In this document: one piece after another, positions 42,301 through 53,339 of the stretch
Layout: the number at the start of each line of letters is the position of its first letter
How positions within the stretch are numbered: the first letter of the stretch is position 1
DNA from: Polydactylus sextarius
Taxonomy: Eukaryota; Chordata; Actinopteri; Polynemidae
Assembly: GCA_016801845.1 (NCBI GenBank)
Contig: CM028907.1
Coordinates: forward strand, 24,735,950-24,799,949
DNA: 64,000 nucleotides
Direction of reading: 5' to 3'
Translations under genes and position numbers: made by a program
The notes under the pieces: model-generated
The model's input: the letters and a program-made list of their open reading frames with translations, nothing else
Told to the model about the DNA's origin: nothing
Database searches by the model: none

Positions 42301-42959
42301 ACTGATACATTTGTGTTTTTCAACAATTTGACTCTTTGGAATGGAATATTAAAATAATTTTGGGTGATTCTTTCTCAGTTTAAAACTTAACTGCAGTTAT
42401 GGGGCAGGACAGGTCATCATCAATCATGTCATGATTGATTTGGAACTCCAAGCAGCGCTAACTGAATTACATTAGGGGCAGAATTAAGTCTGCGCTATGT
42501 CCACATTCTGCTAATGCTAGCTCATTGATAAGTCTACCACTGACATTAGACCTAATGGGATCTTATCGCATGCAGTATGCAGTGGTGGAAGAAGTACTGA
42601 AACTTAGTTAGTAAGTAGTATTTGTGCTTAAGTAAAAGCACAAATAACATGTAAAATAAAAGTACAAGGACAGAATCTCCAACCTTAAGTATGGTTTCAG
42701 ACCATAATTGGGGAGCAGTGAAGATCAGCCTCCTCTGGGCTGTTAACTCTGTCTTACTTATGTAGACAGCACACGAGAACACAAACAGAGTGTAAAGGCA
42801 AATTTTAGTCATGTTTTATCTAGACTATTTTTGCTTTTACTACATCAGTGGTGGTTTATATTCCACGCAAACACAGATCTAAAGAAACAGATCTATAGGT
42901 GTGGTTTTATAGAAGCAATAAACACACCAGGTGTGTTGACAATTTTGTTTTTTTTCCAT

Positions 42960-43436
42960 TTTTCAGTGTCTCAGCTTGTCCTTTTGTTGTAAGCCTGGTG
43001 ACAATTGTGTGCTCCCACCACCTGTGTGGATAAAGAGACACTTTATCCCTTGCTGAAGCATAGCACTCTGGATTTTATTCTTATTCCAACCACTGAATGC
43101 TTCTTTCAATTCCCTTTCTGCTCCAATAAAATTTGTTCCATTACCTGATCTTAAAGAAGCGATCTGGCCTCATCGACGGACAAATCTTTGTAGTGCATAG
43201 ATGCAGGAGTCTGTGTCAAGGGTGTGTGCAACTTCAGGATGTACTGCTCTGCTTGCCATGCAGGTGAAACTTATGCCATACCTCCTGATAAGACTTAGTC
43301 CCTTTTTGACCTCTATGGAGCCAAAATAGTCGAGTCCCATCTGTAAATGGAGGTTTATCTGACAGAATTCTCTCCAGTGGCAAGTTGGCCATTTTCTGTT
43401 CTCCAACTCTACTCTTATGATGTCTGCATACAACAC
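42960..43436 (-). mobile_element. BEL/Pao integrase fragment
   Basis: A minus-strand frame with GLDYFGSIEVKKG, RRYGISFTCMASRAVHPEVA, LDTDSCIYALQRFVRR and (next frame) SGNGTNFIGAERELKEAF is the integrase core of Pao/BEL elements, including the first two Asp residues of the DDE triad. It is cut off and out of frame after 43170. This is the domain missing from the pol fragment at 24.5-26 kb. Confidence 0.85.
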
Positions 43437-43559
43437 ATTCTGTGATAATTTTTCTTGCAGCAGAATTAGCTCAGATGATAGTACCTTTTACAGAGACAAG
43501 ATAAACACATGACTAAAGAGTGCCTTTACATGTGAGAATTGGTTTGGTTTTGGGAGATG

Positions 43560-43875
43560 AGGCATTGCAGTTATGTCTCAAGCTCCTGGTTGATGCATTC
43601 AGGTTGACCTGCGCCTTAGACTGTGGGTGATAACCTGAGGACATGCTAACAGTGTCACCACCAGGAGCTGGCAAAACTCCTTTCAAAAGCTGGAGATGAA
43701 CTGTGGTGCTCTATCTGAAACAATGTCACTGGGAAAGCCATGGATCCTGAACACATTAGTCATCATTACCTTTGCAATCTTCTTGGCAGAGGGTCTATGG
43801 AGTGTGGGTTGTGGTTCTTCACAGTAATGTCATTTAGAGGGCTATAGTCATTGCATGGCCTGAGTGAACCATTCT
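43560..43875 (-). mobile_element. Ty3/Gypsy pol scraps
   Basis: Short minus-strand matches: DYSPLNDITVKNH near 43820-43870 (reverse-transcriptase start) and FPSDIVSDRAPQFISSF near 43690-43745 (integrase). Most of pol between them is deleted. Confidence 0.6.
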
Positions 43876-44109
43876 TCTAGCCCACGAAAAAGAAGCCTGC
43901 ACCAGCTGGAGAGGAAGACAGATGGATTATATCAGCCTTCAGTGATGTGGAGATGTACTTGTCCATGGTGGAGACGGCCTTTGGGGATGGGCACCCCAGG
44001 TAACAGGTCAATGGCACAGTCAACTCTCAAAGCACAAGGTAAGTCAAAACCAAGAGGAAGCAGTTTTGCAAATACTATAACACCTATCGAGTCTGCACCT
44101 ATCTAGTGC

Positions 44110-44490
44110 AGGAAAACATGACAATTGTGACGAAAAAGAATGCATCCAGCACCAACAGTTCTGAGAATTCATGTCTACTTTGTAACAAAAGTGGCCGCAC
44201 AGTGGGGAGGTCCACAGATCAAAAAGAAATTTCACAGAGAAAAAAATGGGCTCCTTAAAAGAAAAAGGAGTGTGTTTTGGATGTTTAAAATTGGGACACA
44301 TGAGAAAGGACTGCAAAACTCATTTGATATGTGATGTGTACAAACAAAATCATCCTGAAATAATTACACTGAACAAAAGAAGCTGGAACATAACAAGGCT
44401 AAGGATAAACCAGTTGGTAGTAATATTATCTCTCACCTCACATGTGGGCATATTGGTGCTGGTGATGAAAACTGCATCCTCTCCACTGTG
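44110..44490 (+). mobile_element. BEL/Pao-type gag fragment with zinc knuckles
   Basis: The plus strand has CFGCLKLGHMRKDC, a CCHC knuckle, in the frame 44246-44494, and remains of an upstream cysteine pair (CLLCNKSGRT-like, near 44170-44195, in another frame). It is oriented opposite to the integrase fragment 700 bp away, so the two are unlikely to be one simple element. Confidence 0.7.
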
Positions 44491-45124
44491 CTAGTGCAGG
44501 TAAAGAAAAACAAAGGGGCATTGGGATTTGAATGGAGAGAATTTAGCGCGTTTTTGGAGAAAAAAAAATTGTCTGGCCAAGATGCAGGTTTGGATGTATA
44601 ATATGTCTTGGTGCGATCAACAGTCATGTTTTTAACGTTCAAAGTTTTTAATAAGAGATTTTTTTCTTGGCCATTTTGCCTATATTGATAGGTAAGTGAG
44701 GGTAGACAGGAAGGTGGGGAGAAGTGGAAAGGAATGACAAAAAAAACAAAAAAACACAAAAAGTTAATATTCTGGAGGAAAAAATATATAAGCATAGCGA
44801 GTCTGACCAAGACGTATGTTTTGATGTATAATACTGTCTCTATAGCAAAGCTAGTATTTTCCAATGTGTTGCACTGCATCACTAATAAAAAGAAAAAGAA
44901 ACATGCAGAAGAACAATAGTTTGCAATGCGTAGCACTGCATCATTAATGATAATTTTGCTTTAACAACTACTTGTCAATATGTAGTCTCTATTGACTCTT
45001 CCTGGTCTCCCTCTTTTCGTTCTCACTCTCTCCCGGTCCTCCACCCAACCTTTCCTCTGTCTTTTCTCTTTCTCTGTTTCCCTTTCTCTCCATCCGGTCG
45101 AGGCAGACTGTCTACTCTGACCGT

Positions 45125-45295
45125 CCACTCTAAGCGACTACTCTGAGCCTGGTTCTATTGGAGGTTTCTTTCCTTTTTTCCTCTCAATTGTTGCCTTACT
45201 CACTGTGGAAATGTTGGGTTTCTTTATGTAAAGTGCCTTGGAATAAATGATTATGATTTGCCACTATATAAATAAAAATAAAAATAAAAATTATT
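45125..45295 (+). mobile_element. LINE (L2-like) 3' tail
   Basis: 'gttctattggaggtttcttt', 'gtaaagtgccttggaataaa' and a final (AAAAT)n-like run mark the 3' end of an L2-like LINE. Its body is absent. Confidence 0.75.
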
Positions 45296-45299
45296 TCAG

Positions 45300-46990
45300 C
45301 CACTCATTCGCCAGTACCAGTCTACAAAAAGGTAGGTTTTGGAAAGCGACGCTAACCATATTTACAGGCAACATTTTGGCATAAAAGTGATGATAAAATG
45401 TAATAGAATACTGTGTGGAAATGCAGTGAGAGTGTAATAGCTGCAAAATGTAATGGAGTAAAGGTAAAAAGTATGCAATATTTTTTTTTGCTTGTACCCC
45501 TTACACCTATATTTACTAGTAAATTAAAATTAGACTAAAATTAGAAGATGAGTTAGCAAACAAGCAGTTTGGTCCAATTAGACCTGACATAAACAGAAAA
45601 CAGAAAACTAAGGACAGAGTGAAGATGTAGACCACAAGACAGCCTTTCATTCATCAGTAGCACTACATAGGTTAAATGTATTCAAAACAAATCACTGAAA
45701 CAGGCCATGTTGTATGTTGCTGTTTGCAGACACATTTTAATTATAGACCAATTCTGCCTAATTACTATATTAATTAGGTTTTTGAACATAGCTAGCATTC
45801 AAAATTATATCAAATATGGTAATATTTAGCAATTCAGGCATCAGAGCCAGTATCTTCCACAATAACATTTATGCTCATGAGCTACTGAACTTGCATTAAT
45901 TGTTATGTAATGTTATATATTTACTCCAAAATATAACATTTGCCCTAACATCTTGTTGAAGGATTCAGTTTTTTATTCCATGAGATTAAAATTGGTAATG
46001 GAGCAGGAGTTGTAGGAGTGAGAACAGATAAAATCTAACTATATTAATCTGGAAGGCTAAGCAGAGTAGCAATAAACTGCCACCTTAACCTTCAATGCAG
46101 TGAATTAAATTTGTATAATAAACAATATTACAACATTCCACCAGTCTGTCAGCTAGTCTGAAAACCTAACTAGCCTTAGAGAACTTAGGTAGAGTTGTAA
46201 AATGCTGGCCTAATATTGATATTAATGTTGGACAAATGCAGCCTAATCTGGGTGAAGATTCCACTGGATTGGATAGCAGCTGCTGCTGAGCTCTGAGGGT
46301 GTGACAGTGAAACATGTATATGTGATTTTCAGGCCGATGACAGACAGACAGAAGGGCTCCTTAGGAGGACATATGATTTTAACAGGATTGGAAATGGTAC
46401 CCACCAGCTGTAAGAGCTAAGAGAAAGAGCAGGGGATGAGAAGGAAGGAGGGTGAGTGTTGATCAGTTTTAGTAACGAATGTATGTGTCTTTTAGCCCCA
46501 AAGCGTGTTTACTGCAGTAGCCTAGAGAGACAATAAGGAGGCTTGAAATAATAAATAGGAAAGGAAAAGAGCGAGTTTTGGGATGAATGAAGCCATTGAA
46601 CACATCATCAAACACTGCAGGCACAACAGGGGGCCTCGGCATACACCCGTCTTAGAGATTGGGGTGTGGGTGTGTGCATGTGTGTGCATAGTTTTGTATT
46701 GGTCCAATAAACCATCCATCTGCAAGGAAAGGAGAACAGTGGATCCAGGGAGTGAGTGGGATGGGGTGTTGGTGGGGGTGGGGGAGTTTTACAGCACCTT
46801 TCATGCTCCATATTTACACCTCCTTTTCAAATGCACAGAACGACAGATATAGAGTTGCGTCCAGGGGTTCTTTGATGCTAGTTGATACCACTGCGTGATG
46901 ATGTCATACAGCAGAAAGCAAGGGAGGGAGGCATGATCAAAGGAGAGAGGGAGGGATGAAGACGCAGGAGAGGATATCCAAGACAACAAC
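45300..46990. other. Intergenic DNA upstream of the candidate membrane-protein gene
   Basis: No recognised coding or repeat content apart from purine-rich stretches near 46420-46450 and 46920-46960. A promoter for the gene at 47.0 kb could lie here. Confidence 0.35.
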
Positions 46991-46999
46991 GGGACAAAG

Positions 47000-49900
47000 A
47001 TGGCGAATACTTTTACAATGGGATGTCCACTGATGTCTGGACTTCTGCATCAACAAGAAGAACCAAGGCTGTACATCAAATGTATTCACTTTATTTATTC
47101 TAATGGGACGACCACCAGCATGTCACACTGGAACCACCAAGCCAACCTCAGCCACTGCTACCGCCAGGCTAGCACGGTAAGCTCTCCGTCTACCTTAGCC
47201 TCTCCCTCCGCTGCTGTTCAACCATCAAAACCTCAACACTCCGATGTTTGGTTACCATCCCAAGCATTTATCATGAGTTGCCATTCTTTACAATAACACA
47301 TTTTCTACCTATTTTCCTCCTTTTTGTCAGCCCTTTCATCATGGTCTTTTGCCTGTTAATATAGGCCTCTCTTTGCCATCAAAGGCAGCACATCAATTGC
47401 TTTGACTCCCAAGTGTATGTGTAAGGGTGAAAGAGAGAAAGGGAGAGAGGGGAAAAAGAAAAAACACCATGTATCAAAGATCAAGGCACACTTTCATGGC
47501 TGATTTTGGCCTTGGTTGGATTTTGCTTCCCATCATCTATTCATCCTCCTTTTTTTTTCCGTGTAAGGCTGTAGACACTCTCTGAATCCATCAGCATTTT
47601 CACCCAAGCCTTGCTGGTTCGTATTTCACATTCGCTGAAAAATAAAATGTGGTACTTTTTGTAGGGAAGTGGAAGCAAAGACATTTTTTTGTGTCTTTTT
47701 TTCCTCTTCTTTCCTATTTTGTAGCTTTCGGGCCACTGAGCCAGAGCTCTGTCCCAATGATGACAATACGTGAAACAATATTTGAATAAGCAGCAGGAGA
47801 GCAGCCAGCTAATCCACTGTGGCTAATCCAGTATTGGTGCAGGCCATATTGGTGGCTAGAGTATTCAACTCCATCACAATACGCATCAGCAGGATGCCAT
47901 GGCAGATATACTGACACTCTTACCACAGGCATGGCTGGGAAAGACCAACAGATGGATGGATAAATGGATGGTAGGCAAATAGATGGATGGATAATTGCAC
48001 GAATGAACAGAAAACATTGATGCTCATACTTTGCCTCCTTAATATTAGAGCCTTTTAGTTAATTTACCTTTTAATTAACTTAATTTCAGTACCTCAACAA
48101 AGAAAACAGGACATTTTATGATAAAGACAAAAAAGAAATGAAACACTTCTGTTCTCAATGTTTTAATGTATGGCTATGTGATGATGTTTATGTATAGATT
48201 TATAGTAAACAGGAATACAAACAGACATGAAATGTCACTCTACTCACCATATGGCAAACATAATATTCACAGTAGTTCACAGAGTTCACAGTATAAGATG
48301 TATTGTTGTTTTTTGTTTTGGAGCTTTGGTTGGAGCCAACCATACTACTTGTCTCCAATTAATTTTTTGAAGAGCAGAGGTTTGATTCTCTTTCAAGGGG
48401 GTATATAATAAAGATTTCACTTTGTGTGAACATCTAAATGGGTCTTTGTGCTGGGAGGCCCCCAAAAGATAAGCCTGTTTCTGACAGGCCTCTGTACAGA
48501 CACCTAAATCTGTTGTGGCAGCTGGAACAAAGGGACCCCTGAGCTGGACTGGCATATTGACCAAAAGCTCAATCTCAGTAGTCTAAAGAGGCTACCTCAA
48601 TTTAAGAATTGATAACCCACACATTTATCCTCACTGGAAATTATAGTTCCTGTGACATACTAATGTAGTGGTTAAGGGGAGATTTGTGGCCTTTTAGCTT
48701 GTCTTTATCTGTTCCTCTTTTAGTTTGGGTCATGAGCTGATACTAGAAACAACTTCATTGAGCAGAGACATTATATTTAACTAGCACCAGCACCTGCTGT
48801 TTACTGCTGCACATACATATTAGCTAAAGCAGACAGCCTCTAAAAGTGTATGACAAAAGACACAAAGAGTGGCTGGATGAAATCGTCAGTCACACTATCT
48901 GTAATTTCTTGTATAATTTCTTGTGCTTACAGAAAGAAAATGACCAAACAGGGTGTTGTTTTTAATTATTCCTAGAAAATCAAATACATGAATGAATGCA
49001 GAAGTCAATAAAATATAAGCGCAAAGCATGTTGTTTTCCAGTGTTTACAATATTGCTCTGGCAGGAAAAAGAAACTCTTATCTGAAACATTTTCACGTCA
49101 TAGTAGAGAAAACACAAAATACAGTTTACTGCTTCAATTTCATTTTTAATTGTATTTGATTATGTTAGTAACCTTTATTATATAAAAAATAACAAATAAA
49201 TACATTATGAATTATAAATAAATTATAGATTAATAATCTCAACATGCCACCAATCCTCACCAAGACATCATAAAGGTCAAGTCATCTTTCTCTCAGTATT
49301 CTCTCTTTGTCTCTGCTGTCTCCCCCACTCTCTTTCTACTCATTATCTCTGGGGCAGTTCAGCAACAACCAGTCGCAGCTGCACCTTGTGCATGCATGTA
49401 TGTGTCTGCTGAGGACATAAGCCAAAATGAATGAAAACATTTCCATAATGAAGTGTGTTTAGCCTGGCTGTAAGGTCAACCAAAAAACACATACATACCA
49501 TCAAACATTTATCTGCAATTATCTGCAAAACAAGCCTGATTCATCACTGAACAGTGTCACACCACTACATTTGAACTAAATGGTTTTAGTTCAATTGTAC
49601 TAAATTGTTTTATTTCAATTGTGGGTTAGCACTGTGACCTCACAGCAAGAAAGTCCTGGGTTCGATTCCCAGGTTGGGCACAGAGTCTTTCGTAGGGTCT
49701 TTCCGTGTGGAGTTTGTATGTTCTCCCTGTTTCTGCGTGGGTTTCCTCCCACAGCCAAAAATATGCAAACTGCCCAGGGTGAACCCCGCCTTTGCACGTA
49801 AGCAGCTGGGATAGGAGTGGGATAAAAAGGTAGAAGATGGATGGAAGCTTATGTAAAAGGGTACTTTCAAAGTGTAATTGCACCAGATTCTTGTGTTTTC

Positions 49901-50821
49901 TAGGATTAACTTCATCATAAAGAGAGGCAACACTATCAAACACCACAACATTTTAAATCAAAATAATCAATATCTACATACAATATCATAATATTTTTGG
50001 ATAACTTTTGGCTGCACTCAACAAAGTTAATTATTGCATTTTTAATGAGGACAGTTTAAAACATGCATACTATTAGTCTAAGGCTGCCCCAGACACCACA
50101 ATCCCAGACAAAATCTATTTTAATTTCGCTATTATCAGTATTACATTATATTGTATTGTTTAATGGTAATGGGTGTTATTATTGTCCATAATTAAGAAAT
50201 AATGAATATAGCCAGACATGACCCTGAAAATATATCTATTGTTATTGCTTATTTTTCAAAGATGTTCATTATTATTATTATTGTGATTGTTGGGATTATC
50301 ATGAAAAAGCAGTTCATCGAGGAGTGGACAGAACTGCAGACAGGTCTTTGGATGTCACCTGAGCCGCCTGACCCTCCCTTTTCCAAACGGGACAGCTACC
50401 TTCTAGGCCTCACAGGAGGCAGTCATAATAATGGACTTTTGGCAGCTGCTCATGAAGATCGTGTGATCGACCGAAAGCTCCAGCGCAACCATTACTATAA
50501 CCTCTTAGAGATCTGCAGGTAAGTCTGTTTTTTGGTTTTAGCTAATTACATTTGACATGATAAGAGCGCATGTGACTTTGCAACATTTCACATATAACTT
50601 GTAAAGCACCGCATGTGAAATATGAATGTCGTGGGAAATGTCGTGCGGCCTGTGGAAAATATGCTTAATTTATCAGAGAAAATAATTTTAATCTCTCTCT
50701 CTCCCTCTCTCTCTCTCTCTGTCTCTCTCTCTCTCTCTCTGACAGCTCGGCGGAGGGGAATGTCAGGCGGGATGCTCAGGTGGCAGCGCGCTCTGAGTCC
50801 CGTCTGTCCTCTGTGGACTGA
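47000..50821 (+). CDS. Candidate small single-pass membrane protein, 3 exons, unrecognised
   Basis: Proposed coding exons: 47000-47176 (donor ACG|GTAAGC), 50262-50518 (donor CAG|GTAAGT) and 50746-50821 (acceptor in a long CT tract), phases compatible, total 510 nt and 169 aa. The first part has two N-glycosylation sequons (NGT, NLS) and cysteines. The second starts with a membrane segment (FIIIIIVIVGII) followed by KK and a polar tail with WMSPEPPDPPFSKRDSYLLG and a C-terminal SRLSSVD. This would be a small type I-like protein with a glycosylated outer part. An AATAAA follows the stop at 50832-50837. Linking of the first exon to the others is uncertain: the second exon could itself start at Met (110 aa in all), and the distance is 3 kb. 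I do not recognise the family and no function is proposed. Confidence 0.5.
47300..49600. other. Presumed intron, mostly featureless
   Basis: Contains a GGAT/GATG microsatellite-like stretch (47945-47995). No further exon was recognised on either strand. Confidence 0.35.
49618..49850 (+). repeat. SINE-like fish repeat
   Basis: Includes 'tagcactgtgacctcacagc', a 'gggttcgattcc' B-box-like word, 'ttctccctgtttctgcgtgg' and 'gcagctgggatagg', the standard word order of a widespread fish SINE-like family. Related copies lie at 33463-33670 and (a short 3' piece) near 5985. It lies inside the presumed intron of the candidate membrane-protein gene. Confidence 0.75.
50686..50742 (+). repeat. (CT)n polypyrimidine tract
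   Basis: A CT-rich run ending in GACAG at the acceptor of the candidate gene's last exon. It probably serves as that exon's polypyrimidine tract. Confidence 0.85.
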
Positions 50822-50849
50822 CAACCACAGACAATAAAGTATCTGCATT

Positions 50850-52130
50850 AAGGTGAGTGTTTTTTTCCCCCATTTGGCTTTAGTGTTTCTCATGAAAATA
50901 TGGGGTTTCTGTGTCCAATTCAGGCTGATATCTTCGCCTGATGCAAAGTAAGCTTCACCTGGTCCTGTAGTCTTTGGTGCTGTTCCTGTCTGTCGCTTTT
51001 ATTTACGTGTCCATTTATCTGTATTTAAGTGCACCTATTTTTGTCATCTTCACGGGAAGATGTAGTTGTATTTTTTATTTATTTTTTTATTATAAAAGAA
51101 TCATATGAAATAGTGTAACGATACAACAGCGTATTGTAATTCATTTCGTTTCGCCACTTTCTGTACCGGCCTGTTGTAGTCGGTGGGGGTGCTGTTAGAC
51201 GTTTTTTTTTTCCGCCACCGTGACACAGAACTACCATAGATAGAACTGATATTATCACTAAAATATATTTCACGTCAGCTTATGTAATGCAAGTGGTAAA
51301 AAAAAGTAAATAAGTACAGCTAGAAGACAGCTACCATTACTCATTTCTTTTCATGTAAAGATTTTACCCATGAAACCTTCATCATCACTCAGTATAATGA
51401 AATGAAAATGAAATATGATACAAATAAATATATATTTATTAGTAGTTTAGTATTTTCAAAATGTGGCACATGTACTTTTATCTAAGTAAACAATCAAAAT
51501 GCAACTATGTGCACTGTGTATTAAATGGTGAAAATGTGTTTAGAATAGATCATAAATATTGTCATCTTTGTATTAACTATTATCTTTCCACAACTAGTAT
51601 TATTCTTTTTTTTTTTGACAATACTGCTCGGAAGCTGCAGACATCCAAAACCCCAAAATACAGTATTTAGTTTATAGTAATGTGACATAAATAAACTCAG
51701 CAAGAATCTAACATTCTTTCACTATTGTTTATTATCTACATAGGTACAGATTATTATATTTTATTTATAGTGAGTAATTTAATCTTTGTTCTTACGGCCC
51801 AAAGTGCATGAATTTTATTTGAGGTCTGCAACTATAGATCATTTTCTTTATTGATTAATAGAATATCTAAATTTTGTAGTGTATCTATATTATTTTTGTG
51901 TGGCTGTGGGTTGGTCTTCCTTACTGATACGCACATTTTTTTTCTGCAGACTAATGAGTTAGTTGGCCGTGGAGTGCCTAAGTGAGGACTTATACCTTCA
52001 TGCATACATTTTTTTCAGTATTTCAGTAATTTGATACATTGTGACATTGCTAGTTTAACTTTAAGAGCCCAATTCTTCTTCCATTGCTGCTAAGTTAAGT
52101 TGGTGATGCTAAATAGTGTTTCGCTTCTAT
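50850..52130. other. Intergenic DNA between the candidate gene and axin1
   Basis: A/T-rich, with several T-runs. No exon, RNA gene or recognised repeat was found. Confidence 0.35.
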
Positions 52131-52480
52131 CCGTCACAGATCTATAACCTTGCTATACACCGCACGGCGTCGGCGTGCACGCACGTATTCGCTCGCTCCT
52201 TATTATTGAAAGCAGCCACCATGGGGAGTTAAGGGCAAAACGACGGCACATTTTCATTAATATCTAACATTAGGAAGCTATCTATATGCTGCGTTTTGGA
52301 GCATACAGTTCGCGCCAGTATCCCCAATGCAGCGGTTTACGGGGACCGGGCCTTCAGAGACGGTAGGACAGACACTTTTGTGGAAAACACAAACGCACCT
52401 AAGCTAGGCTAGCTAGCTTGCAAGCTAACCAAAACTAGCTGGCACTGCAGCCAACAGAGTGGAAAACGTGCCTTCTCTTT
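52130..52480 (+). promoter_or_regulatory. Probable axin1 promoter / non-coding first exon region
   Basis: A CpG-rich patch ('cgcacggcgtcggcgtgcacgc') in otherwise A/T-rich DNA, about 1 kb upstream of the first coding exon. The coding exon begins with an acceptor (cacag near 53270) and carries 69 nt of 5' UTR, which implies at least one upstream non-coding exon. Its donor is not certain. Confidence 0.4.
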
Positions 52481-53339
52481 CTTGTTTTGTTTCATCTCAA
52501 ATTGGCCTATTTCTCTGACTTAATCAGTTGGAAAGTTGGCGCCGCTTCTGTGCGAGTTTACCTCGTACTAATTAATGATCAAAGTACGCCTGTGTGGAAG
52601 TGTTTTGCATGCAGGCCCGTCTTGTGTGGTTGTAGAGTTTGTTTCTGTTCCCATCCCCCACCGTCTCTGCAGGCCAAGATGAATGAGATTCTTACTTTAA
52701 AGTACTGGCATAGGTGGTGGCATTTCTGCGAGGCTGGCTTGCTTAATAATTCTGTTGCTGATTACCTAAATAAATGTGTATAAACTAAGTTAAGCTTTGT
52801 TTTGACTAACCGTAGGCGCTAGATTTTTTAAAGGGAACTGCTAAACTGACGAGAGAGGATTACTGAACTTCAGTTTGAATATTTACGTAGACATCAGTGG
52901 GACTGATTACAGTTTGTTGATTGCAAGTAGTTGTCGACAGTAATAAAACTTGATTAGAAATTTAGTAAACAATTTATACGCCAGGTTAACATTACAATAC
53001 TATTTCAGTTTTGTGGTGAGCCTCCTTAGCCTCAGTCACCCCGTCCTGTTCACATTTGATTAGTCTGCTCTGTCCCTAATCTCATTTTATTGCTTAATGA
53101 TATACAAGTGTAGGTGTGTCTTTGTGAATTGTGGTTTGACACAATGAAAAGTTGAGATATGAGTCACACTTTTTTTTTTTTTTTTTTTTAACTCATTTTA
53201 TTTATAAGGATTATGTCTGGGGTGAATTCTGCTGCAGCAACCAATGTTTTTTTCTTGTTTCCATCACAGGGTGAATCGTTTGACAGCAGAATCATTGCTC
53301 GAGGCGACGATCTGACCTCTGCCTTGTGCAATCAGAGAC

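Noticed and set aside
49650..49680. Possible tRNA gene from the 'gggttcgattcc' B-box-like word
   Set aside because: No cloverleaf could be formed around it and the surrounding sequence matches a SINE-like fish repeat.
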